DNA from: Halomonas korlensis
GTDB taxonomy: Bacteria > Pseudomonadota > Gammaproteobacteria > Pseudomonadales > Halomonadaceae
Length of the DNA: 64,000 nucleotides
Reading direction: 5' to 3'
Assembly (NCBI RefSeq): GCF_900116705.1
Contig: NZ_FPBP01000002.1
Location: 191,714-255,713, forward strand
The translations under genes and the position numbers were made by a program. The notes below the pieces were generated by a model, which was given only the letters and a program-made list of their open reading frames with translations, searched no databases and was not told where the DNA came from. Shown here in pieces: positions 22,245 through 32,427 of the stretch; the stretch's first letter is position 1, and each line of letters opens with the position of its first letter.

Positions 22245-23734
22245 GTCCTGCCTCCCCACGGCCACAGAAGCTCCAACGGCCAGTCGGCCACCAGCCCCAA
22301 TGCCAGGGCCGCCAGCGCCAGCAGCAGGGCCATCATGTCCATCCCAAGCGGTAGGCGCCGGTACGTCAGATGCGGGGCCTGCTCGTCGAAGGAATGACGA
22401 AACATCCGGAAGAGGTAGGCAGCGGTCAGCATGGTCCCGAGGACCAGCACCCCTATCCACAGCCACTGCTCCCCGCGTATAGCCGCCTGCAACAGCAACC
22501 ACTTGGCGGTGAAGCCGGCACTCGGCGGCAAGCCCATCAGCGTCACGGCGGCCAGGCCGAAGACCAGCAACGGCAGGGGCAAGCGCCGGCTGGTGCCGGC
22601 CAGCTCGACCAGCTTGCTGCGGCCGGTGGACAGCACCAGACTGCCCACGGCCATGAACATGGCGGCCTTGGCCAGTGCGTGACCGGCGAGGTGAAGCCAG
22701 GTGCCCCGCCAGGCCAGCGCGGCGACCGCCTCGCTGGTGCCGATCAACAACGGGAACGCCAGCATCAGGTAGCCGAGCTGACCGACCGTGGAGAAGGCCA
22801 CCAGCTCTTTCAAGCCCTGAGCGCGCCAGGCCAGAATCCCACCCCACAGCACCGCCAGGCTGCCCAGGCCACCCAGTAACCATGCAGCGGCCATCTGCCC
22901 CGGCGCCAGCAGCAACCACAGCTTGAGCAGAATAACGAACGACGCCTTGATCACCAGCGCCGCATGGACCGCACTCACCGGTATCCAGGCCGCACCGTGC
23001 ACCGGGGCAAGCCAGGCATGCAGCGGGAAGATGGAGGCCTTGAGCAGCAATCCCGCCGAGAGCAGTGCCACGGCGAGCGTGGTGACCGCGCCAGGCTCGG
23101 CCACCGCGGCCAGGCCCGCCAGGTCCAGCCGTCCCCAGGCACCCAGCAACAGCGACACGCCCAGCAGCCAGGCCAGCGAACCGACCAGCGCATAAAGCAG
23201 GTAGCGCATGCCGGCGGCCAGGGCTTCGGCCTCGCCGGGCAGCAGCATCAATGCCACGGCACAGAGCCCCATCAGCTCGAGCCCCACGTAGAGCGAGAGC
23301 AGGTCGGCGGCGATCCAGATCAAGGTCAGCCCGCTACTCAATCCCCCCAGCAGCGGCCATAGCCAGGCAGCGGGTCGTGATGGAAGCTCAGCCGTGCGGC
23401 AATACCCGACGGCAAAGACAGCGCTTGCCATCAGCACGGTTTGCGTTAGTAACAGCAGGAGGATGGCGAGACCGTCGAGATACCAGGTCAGCGTCAGCTC
23501 GCCGAGGGAAAGGCTGGCATGTCGTGGCCCCGATACCGCGATCGTAGCGACCAGCCAGCCGGTTGCGGCCATCACCGGCAGATAGGCTGCCGCTGCCGTC
23601 AGCATGCGATGCGGGGGGAAATACAGCGCCACCAGACCGAGCAGCAAAGGCCCCCACACTATCAGCCACACCACAGCCCACAGCGATGGCGTCAGATGCA
23701 GTGCCTCATCACCCAGGACGGCCAGGGCGTTCAT
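22241..23734 (-). CDS. Proton-conducting membrane transporter, NuoM/NuoN-like subunit (first antiporter of the array)
   Basis: 497 residues, about 14 membrane segments. The transmembrane-5 Glu is present (YVGLELMGLCAVAL), with transmembrane-7 Lys in LLLKASIFPLHAWL and transmembrane-12 Lys in GFTAKWLLL. It overlaps both neighbours by 4 bp (ATGA), so the operon is translationally coupled throughout. Families with this fold move protons or Na+ within complex I, hydrogenases, Mrp antiporters or inorganic carbon pumps; which of these applies is not shown. Confidence 0.86.
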   Translation of the reverse strand: MNALAVLGDEALHLTPSLWAVVWLIVWGPLLLGLVALYFPPHRMLTAAAAYLPVMAATGWLVATIAVSGPRHASLSLGELTLTWYLDGLAILLLLLTQTVLMASAVFAVGYCRTAELPSRPAAWLWPLLGGLSSGLTLIWIAADLLSLYVGLELMGLCAVALMLLPGEAEALAAGMRYLLYALVGSLAWLLGVSLLLGAWGRLDLAGLAAVAEPGAVTTLAVALLSAGLLLKASIFPLHAWLAPVHGAAWIPVSAVHAALVIKASFVILLKLWLLLAPGQMAAAWLLGGLGSLAVLWGGILAWRAQGLKELVAFSTVGQLGYLMLAFPLLIGTSEAVAALAWRGTWLHLAGHALAKAAMFMAVGSLVLSTGRSKLVELAGTSRRLPLPLLVFGLAAVTLMGLPPSAGFTAKWLLLQAAIRGEQWLWIGVLVLGTMLTAAYLFRMFRHSFDEQAPHLTYRRLPLGMDMMALLLALAALALGLVADWPLELLWPWGGRT

Positions 23735-24423
23735 TCCTTGCCTCCGGTCCCGCTGCCGAGTGCCAGGCGTCCGTCCAGAATGAAAAGGCGCCGGATCAGT
23801 GACGCCCCCAGCAACGAACCGAACAGTGCCACGATCAATCCCGTCAGGATCAGCGCCTGGGCTTCTATCCGCGGCCCGGCCACCTCCGCCAATACCAGAA
23901 AGATCCCGGAGCCCAGCACATTGAAGGCCAACAAGCGACGCAGCAGATGGCGATGCCGAACGAACCCCCAGAGCCCCAGCCCGATGATGGCTAGACCCAC
24001 CAGGGCCAGGGGGCCGAGTACCGCAAGGGCTTCCGACAACCTCGTCCCCACGTCATCGACAAGCAGCAGACTGGCCGCAGCAGCCATGAACCACCAGGTA
24101 AGCGGCAGCAACCACGACCTCACGCCGGAAGGCGAGGCGCCTGGCAAGGTGTCGCGACGGGGAAGCCGATGATGCGCACCGAAGCCCAGCGCGAAAAAGA
24201 GACTGAACCCCGTCAACAGCGCCCCCAGCACGGCCTCCACCGCCGCCAGCCAAGGCGCCCGCAGTTGCCACCAGGTCAGCGCCATCAGCACAGCAAAGCA
24301 AACGAAACTGCGACAGGCACGCCGAAGGTAACGATCGACAAGGCAGGCCAGCGCCATGAGCAGCAGCAGAAGGGCAAGCATGACCTCCAGCGCCGCCGCC
24401 AAGGCTTCGGGAAGTATTGCCAT
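23731..24423 (-). CDS. Fused MbhD (DUF4040)-like and NuoK/MrpC-like membrane protein
   Basis: 230 residues, about seven membrane segments. The N-terminal part (residues about 10-80, AVEAVLGALLTGFSLFFALG) resembles DUF4040, the MbhD/MrpB-like module. The C-terminal part (about 150-215, RRLLAFNVLGSGIFLVL then ALILTGLIVALFGSLLGA) resembles NuoK/MnhC. A linker rich in Arg and Pro joins them. It opens the operon with three antiporter-like genes. No mrpE, mrpF or mrpG homologue is adjacent. The assignment of the two halves is by eye and should be regarded as probable. Confidence 0.7.
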   Translation of the reverse strand: MAILPEALAAALEVMLALLLLLMALACLVDRYLRRACRSFVCFAVLMALTWWQLRAPWLAAVEAVLGALLTGFSLFFALGFGAHHRLPRRDTLPGASPSGVRSWLLPLTWWFMAAAASLLLVDDVGTRLSEALAVLGPLALVGLAIIGLGLWGFVRHRHLLRRLLAFNVLGSGIFLVLAEVAGPRIEAQALILTGLIVALFGSLLGASLIRRLFILDGRLALGSGTGGKE

Positions 24424-24523
24424 GGAAAGCTTGACTCAGCCGGCGGAGCGAGGGCGCCGCCAGGCTAAGCGTCTGGCTCGACGTGATGAATACAGCAGCC
24501 TGGCGCCACGCCGGGAGGCTGGC

Positions 24524-25021
24524 TCATACCTGACGCTCTTCGGCCCGGGCTGCTTCGGGAGCGTGGGCAGCGTGCAGACGAGAAATCAACTGATCTTCGA
24601 GAGTGAAGCGCTCGGTCAGTCCCTTGGCCAGGCGATCGAGCCAAGCGGGAAGCCGTGCCAGATGCTGCTTGCAACGCACAGGGCTTGCATAGTCGGCATC
24701 GAAATCGAGCACCAACTCGGTCGACATCTCCAGCCGTTCAAGCAGTTTATCGGCCAGTAACAGGCCCTCGTGATCATCAAAGGCCTTCGACTCCTCGCGC
24801 AATTGCGGATAGACCTCGAAGTGACCGGCGCTGATGTAATCCATCAACAGCTCGCTGAAGGCATCGATGCGAGACTTGCTCACCGCTTCGAGCTCGATGT
24901 CGCAAGCTTGCTTGAGCTCCACGAAGTCCACCAGCAGCTCGCGCCGCTCGTCGAGCCAACGGTCGATCAGGCTGTGTACGCCACCCCAGCGTTCCAGTGC
25001 ATTCTTGCAATCTTCCAGCAT
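24524..25021 (-). CDS. rsd: Rsd/AlgQ family anti-sigma-70 protein
   Basis: 165 residues, all-helical. It matches Rsd/AlgQ in length and in landmark segments: a start like LEDCKNALERWGGVHSLIDR, WLDERRELLV, then YISAGHFEVYPQL (compare YLSAGHFSIY in E. coli Rsd), and ERFTLEDQLI near the C-terminus. Rsd binds region 4 of RpoD and lowers housekeeping transcription in stationary phase; in pseudomonads AlgQ also affects alginate and virulence. Neighbours dsbB and gshA agree with the order seen in relatives. The C-terminus is Ala/Glu rich. Confidence 0.88.
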   Translation of the reverse strand: MLEDCKNALERWGGVHSLIDRWLDERRELLVDFVELKQACDIELEAVSKSRIDAFSELLMDYISAGHFEVYPQLREESKAFDDHEGLLLADKLLERLEMSTELVLDFDADYASPVRCKQHLARLPAWLDRLAKGLTERFTLEDQLISRLHAAHAPEAARAEERQV

Positions 25022-25121
25022 AGGAGACTCCCTGACTCCATGGGGGCCGGCAGCGATGCGCCACCCGACCGCACCTACACAGATTCACCCCTGCCAGGGG
25101 CGGTGTCAATCCTGCGGACGA

Positions 25122-25658
25122 CTAGCCCTGCCAGCGATAGATATACGGCCTGACGACCACGCGAAGCAGCATGCCCAGGGGTGCCAGCATGAGCAGCAGG
25201 AAACCCAGCAGGGTCCAGCCCGGCAGCGAGATACCAAGCAGCATGAAATCGATCTCGGCGCACTCCCCGGAGCCGGTAAACACCGTGGCAAGCACTTCCT
25301 GCAGCGGCATGATCTCCATCATGTAGTCCAGGCCCGGGCCGCAGGTCGGCACCTCGTCCGCCGGCAGCGACTGCAGCCATAGGTGCCGTGACACGATACC
25401 GATACCGCCCAGCACGGCGGCCAGCGACAGGCTGCCATAGACGCCCGCGCCGAGGCGCCCTTTGGGGTTGTGAATGGCTGCCACGGCAAACACCAGAGCG
25501 GCCGACAGTACGGCAATACGCTGGAAGATACACAGCGGGCAGGGCTCGAACCCGCCGAGATGCTCGAGCCCCAGCGCCACCGCCATCATGACGATACAGA
25601 AAGCCAGGCCCGCCAGGCTCCACTGCCGAACCGAGACACGCGACAGGGTCGTCGTCAT
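25122..25658 (-). CDS. dsbB: Disulfide bond formation protein DsbB
   Basis: 178 residues, four membrane helices. The first periplasmic cysteine pair is EPCPLC (Cys40 and Cys43), preceded by the GLEHLGG loop. The second pair is in PTCGPG and SGECAEID. It reoxidises DsbA and passes electrons to quinone. ATG 25658 overlaps the gshA stop by 4 bp, so it is translated from the gshA transcript. Sits beside rsd, as in pseudomonads. Confidence 0.92.
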   Translation of the reverse strand: MTTTLSRVSVRQWSLAGLAFCIVMMAVALGLEHLGGFEPCPLCIFQRIAVLSAALVFAVAAIHNPKGRLGAGVYGSLSLAAVLGGIGIVSRHLWLQSLPADEVPTCGPGLDYMMEIMPLQEVLATVFTGSGECAEIDFMLLGISLPGWTLLGFLLLMLAPLGMLLRVVVRPYIYRWQG

Positions 25659-27265
25659 GAGGCCGCCTCATCGATCAGCCGGGCTTGCCGGGCGCGGTGG
25701 AAATAATCGGCGAGAAAATCATCGAAGGGCTCGAGGTCGGCGGTCTCGATATCCCGCTGCTGTTGATGGGAGGTGCGAGCGAGCTGGTCGAACAGTGCCT
25801 CTTGCGCACTTTCCATCGGTGTTTCACGCAAACTGGCGGCCTGCTCGGCGGCGAGTGACAGCATGTCATCGCTGAACTCCCCACCGCTTTCGCGTAACCG
25901 CGCGAGCAACTGCCCCGATGGGGTAAGCGAGGGGTCGCCGAGTCGCGGCGCCAGCGCTGCCAGTGCCGCCTGGTGCGGTGCGCCCTCTTCCAACAGGTCG
26001 AGCAGCGCGGCGACCTGGCCGAACTCGGCGAACATCTCGCCGCCCCAGTCGGCAATGGCGCGGAAATTGCCATGTTGCTCCAGACGCAGCTCGGGGTCAC
26101 GGCCGCGCTCCACCACCCGACGACGGTTGTCGTCCAGTCGATCGCACTCCTCGTCGGGAATCCACGGGCTCTCCGACAGCAGGCACCACACCAGGAAGGT
26201 GTCCAGGAAACGGATCTGGGTCTCGTCGATGCCCAGCGTCAGCAAGGGGTTGAGGTCTAGACAGCGCACTTCGATGTATTCCACCCCGCGGGCCTCGAGT
26301 GCCTGGCTGGGCGTCTCGTTGTGGCGCGTCACCCGCTTGGGCCGGATATCGCTGTAGTACTCGTTCTCGATCTGCAGGATATTGGCATTGAGCTGATGCC
26401 AGCCGTCCGGCTCACGCACGCCCAAGGACTCGTAGGGCGGCCACGGCGTGGATATGGCGTGTCGCAGGGTGTTCACGTAATTGGAGAGCGAATTGAAGCA
26501 GATCTTGAGCTGCTCCTGAACCTTGTTCTGATAGCCCAGATCCGACATGCGCAGGCTGGTGGCATAGGAAGACACCAGCGTCTCGCTGCCATGGGGCTCG
26601 AGCTTGTCGGGGATATTGCCGCCGGACAGGAAGCTGCGATCCAGCGCCGGTGAAGCGCCGAACAGATAGAGCAACAGCCAGCTATGGCGTCGGAAGTTGC
26701 GAATCAGTCCGAAATAACGCGTCGAGCGGTACTCATTCAGCGGTGTTTCGCTCGCCCCATCGATTTCCTGGAGGCGGCGCCACAGATCGTCGGGAAGCGA
26801 GAAGTTGTAGTGCACGCCGGCGATTGACTGCATGATCCGCCCGTAGCGCACGTCGAGCCCCTTGCGATAGACGTGCTTCATAGTGCCTATGTTGGAGCCG
26901 CCGAAGTCGGCGATGGCCACGCTGTCGTTGCCGTTCAACCGTGACGGCATGCTGGCCGGCCAGATCAGCTCGTCACCCAGGTGGTGATAGCTGTATCGGT
27001 GCAGGTCGCCCAGGAACGCCATGGCGTCTCGTGGGCGACAGCTGACCGGCGTGATGTACTCCAGCAGCGCCTCGGCATAATCGGTCGTGATATGCGGGTG
27101 GGTGAGCTTGGAGCCCAGGGCGGCCGGATGCGGCGTGGAAGCGATGCGACCCGCCGGATCGACGCGCAGCCCCTCCTTCTCGATGCCGCGCCGCAAGCGA
27201 CCGAACAATCCCTGTCGTGCCGACGCTTCGAGTCGCTCGATACGGGTGGCGAGAGAGTCTGACAA
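25655..27265 (-). CDS. gshA: Glutamate-cysteine ligase
   Basis: About 536 residues of the gammaproteobacterial GshA family; it joins glutamate and cysteine with ATP, the first step of glutathione synthesis. Recognisable segments: GIEKEGLRVD near the N-terminus (substrate-binding Glu residues), THPHITTDYAEALLEYIT, GVHYNFSLP and EVRCLDLNPLLTLGI. Start: the frame opens at GTG 27274, but TTG 27265 gives the usual N-terminus (SDSLATRIERL) with GGGGTG about 6 bases upstream, and is preferred. It overlaps dsbB by 4 bp. Confidence 0.93.
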   Translation of the reverse strand: MSDSLATRIERLEASARQGLFGRLRRGIEKEGLRVDPAGRIASTPHPAALGSKLTHPHITTDYAEALLEYITPVSCRPRDAMAFLGDLHRYSYHHLGDELIWPASMPSRLNGNDSVAIADFGGSNIGTMKHVYRKGLDVRYGRIMQSIAGVHYNFSLPDDLWRRLQEIDGASETPLNEYRSTRYFGLIRNFRRHSWLLLYLFGASPALDRSFLSGGNIPDKLEPHGSETLVSSYATSLRMSDLGYQNKVQEQLKICFNSLSNYVNTLRHAISTPWPPYESLGVREPDGWHQLNANILQIENEYYSDIRPKRVTRHNETPSQALEARGVEYIEVRCLDLNPLLTLGIDETQIRFLDTFLVWCLLSESPWIPDEECDRLDDNRRRVVERGRDPELRLEQHGNFRAIADWGGEMFAEFGQVAALLDLLEEGAPHQAALAALAPRLGDPSLTPSGQLLARLRESGGEFSDDMLSLAAEQAASLRETPMESAQEALFDQLARTSHQQQRDIETADLEPFDDFLADYFHRARQARLIDEAAS

Positions 27266-27386
27266 GATGAACACCCCATGTCGTGGAAGCCGCCAGTGGG
27301 CCGTGCTTCACGGTTCGCATTGGATACGCCCGTCCGGGGCGCCCGTAAAATCTCAGATTATGGTGCCGTCGAGCACCGATGCAAAG

Positions 27387-29771
27387 TCACCGGCCTTTTT
27401 TCGCCTGCAGAAGCGCGGCGCCGAGCGCGCCCATCTGCCCATCCGACTGGCCTTTCCCGGTCCCGGACTGGCGGGGCTGGCCGCCCTTGCGCCCCGCCTT
27501 GTCTTGCCCACCTCGACGGCCTTCCGAGTTTCCGCGCCGCGACCGGTCGGCCCCGGCGTCTTCCAGCGGATCATCGAGGCGCATGGTAAGGGCGATGCGC
27601 GCGCGTTCAAGGTCCACGCTCATCACCTTGACGCGCACGATGTCTCCGGCCTTGACCACCGTTCGCGGATCCTCGACGAATCGCTCGGAGAGCGCCGAAA
27701 TATGTACCAGGCCGTCCTGATGAACGCCGATATCGATGAAGGCGCCGAAGTGAGTAACGTTGGTGACGCCCCCCTCGAGGATCATGCCGGGCTCGAGGTC
27801 CTTGAGCGTCTCGACGCCCTCACGAAACTCTGCCGCCTTGAACTCGGGTCGCGGGTCGCGGCCGGGCTTGTCCAGCTCCTTGAGGATATCGCTGACGGTG
27901 GGCACGCCAAAGCGCTCATCGGCAAACTCGGCTGGCACGATCGCCTTGAGGGTCACACTGTCGCCGATCAGGCCGCCCAGCTCGCGACCGTTGCGCTTGG
28001 CGATCCGCTCGACCAGCGGGTAGGCCTCGGGGTGAACCGCGCTGGCGTCCAGCGGGTTGGTGCCGTTCATGATGCGCAGGAACCCGGCGCACTGCTCGAA
28101 GGTCTTGGGGCCCAGCCGGCTGACGTCGAGCAGCGCGCGGCGGCTGAGAAACGCCCCCTCGGTATTACGCCGCGCGACGATGGCCTCGGCCAGCGCCGGG
28201 TTGAGGCCGGCGACCCTCGAGAGCAACGCGCTCGAGGCGGTATTGAGATCCACGCCTACCGCATTGACACAGTCCTCGATCACCGCCTCCAGGCTCTTCG
28301 ACAGTTGCAGCTGAGAAACGTCGTGCTGGTACTGCCCCACCCCGATGGACTTGGGCTCGATCTTGACCAGCTCGGCCAAGGGGTCCTGCAGGCGCCTGGC
28401 GATGGAGACCGCGCCACGGATCGTCACGTCGAGGTCGGGAAATTCGCGCGAGGCATACTCGGAAGCGGAATAGACCGAGGCGCCGGCCTCGCTGACCATC
28501 ACCTTGGCCAGCGCGCGCTTACCGTGCCCTTTATGTGCAGCGAAGCGCTTGACCAGGTCGCCGGCGAGCCGGTCGGTCTCGCGACTGGCGGTACCGTTGC
28601 CAACGGCGATCAGCGCCACGTCGTGCTTTTCGACCAGTGCGGCGAGTTCAGCAAGCGACGCGTCCCAGCGGTTCTGGGGCGCATGGGGATAGATGGTGGT
28701 GTGCGCGAGGAACTGACCGGTCGCGTCCACCACCGCCACCTTGCAACCGGTGCGCAGGCCCGGGTCGATGGCAAGTGTGGCCTTCTGGCCCGCCGGTGCC
28801 GCGAGCAACAGGTCCTTGAGGTTGGCGGCAAAGACGTCGATGGCGGCCTGCTCGGCGCGCTCGCGCAGGCGGCTCAGCAGCTCGGTCTCGAGCTGGGTAT
28901 AAAGCTTGACCCGCCAGGTCCAGCGCACCACGTCGCGCAGCCAGGTATCGGCCGCACGCCCCTCGTCACGGATGGCAACATGACGGGCGATCATCACCTG
29001 GGCCGGATGGATCGGCGCGTCCTGCTCGCCGGGCAGGCGGATCGACAGCGCGATCACTCCCTCGTTGCGGGCGCGGAACATCGCCAGCGCGCGGTGTGAG
29101 GGGGTCTTGGCCAGCGGCTCGTCATGCTCGAAATAGTCGGAGAACTTGGCGCCCTCACGCTCCTTGCCTGCCAGCAGCCGAGCGCTCAGCTCGCCCTCGC
29201 CCCACAGGCGCTCGCGCAGCTGCCCAACCAGCTCGGCGTCCTCGGCGAAACGCTCCATCAGGATCTGACGCGCGCCATCCAATGCCGCCTTGGTGTCCTC
29301 GACGCCCGGCGTGTCGCCTTCCGTGGGACGAAGATAGCCCGCCGCCTCGGCCTGCGGGTCGCGGGTCGGGTCGGCCATCAGTGCATCGGCCAGCGGCTCG
29401 AGCCCCGCCTCCCTGGCGATCTGGGCCTTGGTGCGGCGCTTCTTCTTGTAGGGCAGGTAAAGATCTTCCAGGCGCTGCTTGGTATCGGCAGCCTGCAGGC
29501 GCGCCGCCAGGTCGTCGGTCAGCTTGCCCTGCTCATCGATGGCGGCGAGCACGGTAGTGCGCCGCTCCTCCAGCTCGCGGAGGTAACGCAGGCGTTCGTC
29601 GAGCTGACGCAGCTGGATGTCGTCGAGCCCGCCGGTCACTTCCTTGCGATAGCGAGCGATGAAGGGCACGGTGGCCCCGCCGTCGAGCAGTTCGACCGTG
29701 GCGGTGACCTGCTGCGTCCTGACGCCGAGCTCGTCAGCGAAACGCGTAATGATGCGGTTGGTGGCGTCCAT
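27387..29771 (-). CDS. tex: Tex-family S1 RNA-binding transcription accessory protein
   Basis: 794 residues. Order: N-terminal helical Tex domain ([17 protein letters not shown], residues about 33-49), YqgF-like RNase H fold ([17 protein letters not shown]), helix-hairpin-helix region ([15 protein letters not shown]), and a C-terminal S1 domain ([20 protein letters not shown], residues about 645-715). The last 60 residues are Gly/Arg/Lys/Gln rich and probably disordered. Tex binds nucleic acid and affects transcript processing and stress responses. It is transcribed alone: 112 bp from gshA and 56 bp from msrB. Confidence 0.95.
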   Translation of the reverse strand: MDATNRIITRFADELGVRTQQVTATVELLDGGATVPFIARYRKEVTGGLDDIQLRQLDERLRYLRELEERRTTVLAAIDEQGKLTDDLAARLQAADTKQRLEDLYLPYKKKRRTKAQIAREAGLEPLADALMADPTRDPQAEAAGYLRPTEGDTPGVEDTKAALDGARQILMERFAEDAELVGQLRERLWGEGELSARLLAGKEREGAKFSDYFEHDEPLAKTPSHRALAMFRARNEGVIALSIRLPGEQDAPIHPAQVMIARHVAIRDEGRAADTWLRDVVRWTWRVKLYTQLETELLSRLRERAEQAAIDVFAANLKDLLLAAPAGQKATLAIDPGLRTGCKVAVVDATGQFLAHTTIYPHAPQNRWDASLAELAALVEKHDVALIAVGNGTASRETDRLAGDLVKRFAAHKGHGKRALAKVMVSEAGASVYSASEYASREFPDLDVTIRGAVSIARRLQDPLAELVKIEPKSIGVGQYQHDVSQLQLSKSLEAVIEDCVNAVGVDLNTASSALLSRVAGLNPALAEAIVARRNTEGAFLSRRALLDVSRLGPKTFEQCAGFLRIMNGTNPLDASAVHPEAYPLVERIAKRNGRELGGLIGDSVTLKAIVPAEFADERFGVPTVSDILKELDKPGRDPRPEFKAAEFREGVETLKDLEPGMILEGGVTNVTHFGAFIDIGVHQDGLVHISALSERFVEDPRTVVKAGDIVRVKVMSVDLERARIALTMRLDDPLEDAGADRSRRGNSEGRRGGQDKAGRKGGQPRQSGTGKGQSDGQMGALGAALLQAKKGR

Positions 29772-29827
29772 GTAACCCCTGTCGCTGCTTCAGGAAACGA
29801 ATCGCGACAAGGTATCACAAACCATGC

Positions 29828-30325
29828 TCAGGCGGGGACGAATGACAGTGCCAGACCGTTGTTGCACCAGCGCAGGCCGGTGGGCTCCGGTCCATCGTCG
29901 AACACATGGCCCTGATGGCCGCCGCAACGGGCGCAGTGGTATTCCGTACGCGGCCAGATGGCCTTGTAATCGACCTTGCTGAGCAGGTGCCCCTCGACAT
30001 GCTCGAAGAAACTCGGCCAGCCGGTGCCGGAATCGTACTTCATGGCACTGGTGAACAGCAGCAGGTCACAGCCGGCGCAGCGAAACTCGCCCTCGCGGGT
30101 TTCCTTGTCCAGCGGGCTGGAGAAGGCCGGTTCGGTGCCCTCCTCGCGCAGAATTTCGTACTGCGCCTCACTCAGCCGCTCCCGCCACTCGGCCTCGGTG
30201 AGCTCCAGGGTCTCGAGCCCGTCGGCGCGCTTGAGGTCGGGTTTGGGCCTGGCGCTCGCTATGCTAGGCAGCAAGCCCGCCAGCCCTCCGGCGCTCAATA
30301 ACCCCAGAAAATGACGACGCTTCAT
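29828..30325 (-). CDS. msrB: Peptide-methionine (R)-S-oxide reductase, Tat-exported
   Basis: 165 residues. The N-terminus KRRHFLGLLSAGGLAGLL is a twin-arginine signal ending near SIASA, so the enzyme acts in the periplasm. The MsrB domain follows, with zinc ligands in CAGC and CARCGGHQGH and the catalytic Cys in RWCNNG. ATG 30325 has AGGGAGG upstream; the longer frame to 30394 is rejected. Most MsrB proteins are cytoplasmic and unattached, so a single-domain Tat-borne form is less common and points to repair of oxidised envelope proteins. Confidence 0.92.
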   Translation of the reverse strand: MKRRHFLGLLSAGGLAGLLPSIASARPKPDLKRADGLETLELTEAEWRERLSEAQYEILREEGTEPAFSSPLDKETREGEFRCAGCDLLLFTSAMKYDSGTGWPSFFEHVEGHLLSKVDYKAIWPRTEYHCARCGGHQGHVFDDGPEPTGLRWCNNGLALSFVPA

Positions 30326-30426
30326 CGTTGACCTCCCTTGCATACATGACATCGAGCGATAAACCGCCACGATACTTTTATAAAGACATCGCAATGACTG
30401 TGCAGTGCCCCGACAGCTGGATGCAT

Positions 30427-30460
30427 AAAAAAACGGGGCGAGTCTCGTGACTCACCCCGT
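30427..30460 (-). terminator. Rho-independent terminator after pckA
   Basis: On the minus strand ACGGGGTGAGTC (30460-30449) pairs with GACTCGCCCCGT (30444-30433), 12 bp with one G-U pair and a 4-nt loop, followed by a run of T (30432-30427). Confidence 0.9.
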
Positions 30461-30511
30461 TTCGACCCTGCGTTCGCCACAGGGTTCTCTCATCGATTGA
30501 GCGTCAGCTAA

Positions 30512-32098
30512 TCAACGCTGCGGCCCCGCCGCGATGATGGCCGAGTCGACACCGGCAAACTTCTCGAAGTTTTCGACGAACTTGGTGGTCAACTCCTGCA
30601 GTTGCCGGTCATAGGCAGCCGAGTCTTGCCAGGTCCGGCGAGGGTCGAGCAAGCGCGAGTCCACGCCCGGCACTGCTACCGGCACCTCCAGGTTGAGACC
30701 CTCGATATGCCGGGTCTCGACATCACGCAGCACACCGGCCTGGATCGCGGCGATGATGGCACGCGTGGTGGGAATCGAGAAGCGCGCCCCGCCTTCCCCG
30801 AAGGCACCTCCGGTCCAGCCGGTATTGACCAGGTAGACCTGGGCGTCCTTGGCCTCGACCCGCTTTATCAGTAGATCGGCATATTCGCGGGCCGGGCGCG
30901 GAAAGAACGGCGCGCCGAAGCAGGTGGAGAAGGTCGCTTCTAGGTTGCTGGAGGAGCCCATCTCGGTCGAGCCGACCTTGGCGGTGTAGCCGGAGAGGAA
31001 ATGGTAGGCCGCCGCCTCCTTGGAGAGCACCGATACCGGCGGCAGCACACCGCTCATGTCGCAGGTCAGGAAGACGATGGCGCTGGGCTCCCCGGCACGA
31101 TTTTCGGGAACGCGCTTTTCCACGTGTTCCAGCGGATAGGCGGCGCGCGAGTTCTGGGTCAGGCTGCCGTCGGCATAGTCGGGTTCACGACGATCATTGA
31201 GCACCACGTTTTCAAGCACCGTGCCGAACTTGATGGCGTTCCAGATCACCGGCTCGTTCTTCTCGGAGAGATCGATGCACTTGGCGTAGCAGCCGCCCTC
31301 GATGTTGAAGACCGTGCCGGGCCCCCAGCCGTGTTCATCATCGCCAATCAGGTAGCGCGCCGGGTCGGCGGAGAGCGTGGTCTTTCCGGTCCCCGAGAGG
31401 CCGAAGAACAGCGTGGTCTCACCGTCCTCGCCAACGTTGGCCGAGCAGTGCATCGGCAGCACATCGGACTCGGGGAGCAGAAAGTTCTGTACCGAGAACA
31501 TGGCTTTCTTCATTTCACCGGCATAACGCATGCCGGCAATCAGCACCCGCTGACCGGCAAAATCAAGAATCACGCAGCCGTCGGCGTTGGTACCGTCGCG
31601 CTGCGGATCGCATTCGAAGTATGGCGCATTGAGAACGGTCCACTCCTGCTTCAAGGCGGGATTGAACGGCTCGGGACGCACGAACATGGTACGACCGAAA
31701 AGGTTATGCCAGGCCGTTTCGGTCGTCACGCGCACGGGCAGATAGTGCTCGGGGTCGCTGCCCACATGCAGTTCCGAGACATACTGCTCACCGTTAGCCA
31801 AGTAGCGCTCGACGCGGCGCCACAGGGCCTCGAACTTGTCGGCATCAAAAGGCAGATTGACATTGCCCCAATCGATTCGGCCGCTGGTGGAAGGCTCATC
31901 GACGATGAACCGATCCTTGGGCGAGCGGCCGGTACGCAGCCCCGTGTTCACCACCAATGCACCATTGGCGGCCAGGCGGCCTTCGCCATTGCTCACGGCG
32001 CGCTCGATCAGCTCCGCGCTACTGAGATTGACGTGAGTGCAAGGAGTGGCGGCTGGCTGTGCGCTGACAGCCTGGGATGCGGCTTGGGTCATGGTCAT
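30512..32098 (-). CDS. pckA: Phosphoenolpyruvate carboxykinase (ATP)
   Basis: 528 residues of the ATP-dependent PckA family, converting oxaloacetate to phosphoenolpyruvate in gluconeogenesis. Motifs: [12 protein letters not shown] (substrate), the metal-binding segment [12 protein letters not shown] with its Lys, the PEPCK P-loop [11 protein letters not shown], and IGDDEHGWG (kinase 2). ATG 32098 has AAGGA about 6 bases upstream; ATG 32092 is also possible. The gene lies near hslO, as in enterobacteria. A nested inverted repeat about 190-230 bp upstream may be a control site. A strong terminator follows. Confidence 0.96.
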   Translation of the reverse strand: MTMTQAASQAVSAQPAATPCTHVNLSSAELIERAVSNGEGRLAANGALVVNTGLRTGRSPKDRFIVDEPSTSGRIDWGNVNLPFDADKFEALWRRVERYLANGEQYVSELHVGSDPEHYLPVRVTTETAWHNLFGRTMFVRPEPFNPALKQEWTVLNAPYFECDPQRDGTNADGCVILDFAGQRVLIAGMRYAGEMKKAMFSVQNFLLPESDVLPMHCSANVGEDGETTLFFGLSGTGKTTLSADPARYLIGDDEHGWGPGTVFNIEGGCYAKCIDLSEKNEPVIWNAIKFGTVLENVVLNDRREPDYADGSLTQNSRAAYPLEHVEKRVPENRAGEPSAIVFLTCDMSGVLPPVSVLSKEAAAYHFLSGYTAKVGSTEMGSSSNLEATFSTCFGAPFFPRPAREYADLLIKRVEAKDAQVYLVNTGWTGGAFGEGGARFSIPTTRAIIAAIQAGVLRDVETRHIEGLNLEVPVAVPGVDSRLLDPRRTWQDSAAYDRQLQELTTKFVENFEKFAGVDSAIIAAGPQR

Positions 32099-32287
32099 AT
32101 CAATTCCTTGGCCTGGCGGCCGTTCTCTCTCGTGAGCCGGGCGTCGTCGACGCAGCTAAGCTGATGCCTTCGAACCACCAGGTGCGGGTCTTCCCGTCTT
32201 GTTCCGTGGTGATCCTTTCATTGTCGTGTTACGGAAGCGGCGGTCATTATGACAAAAACAACTGTCGCGGGGAACGGCGTTTTTGGA

Positions 32288-32327
32288 CGAAGATCTTGTA
32301 GTTTTACTACTACATCGGCGATCTTCG
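32288..32327. promoter_or_regulatory. Nested inverted repeats in the pckA upstream region
   Basis: The outer arms CGAAGATC (32288-32295) and GATCTTCG (32320-32327) enclose TGTAGT-N6-ACTACA (32297-32314), which itself contains GTAGT-TTT-ACTAC. The 329-bp spacer between pckA and hslO holds no gene. The short-spaced inner palindrome has the look of a GntR-family operator; the outer one could equally form an RNA hairpin. Confidence 0.4.
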
Positions 32328-32427
32328 CATACCTTACAAATGTTCACAAATGAACATCGTATACCTATGTTGCCAGCGCGCGTACAACGACAAAGAGAAG
32401 GTCAACACGAGCCGGTCAAGCAGAGAA

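Noticed and set aside
27087-29099. 670-codon plus-strand frame opposite tex
   Set aside because: Antisense shadow; Tex motifs on the other strand are unambiguous.
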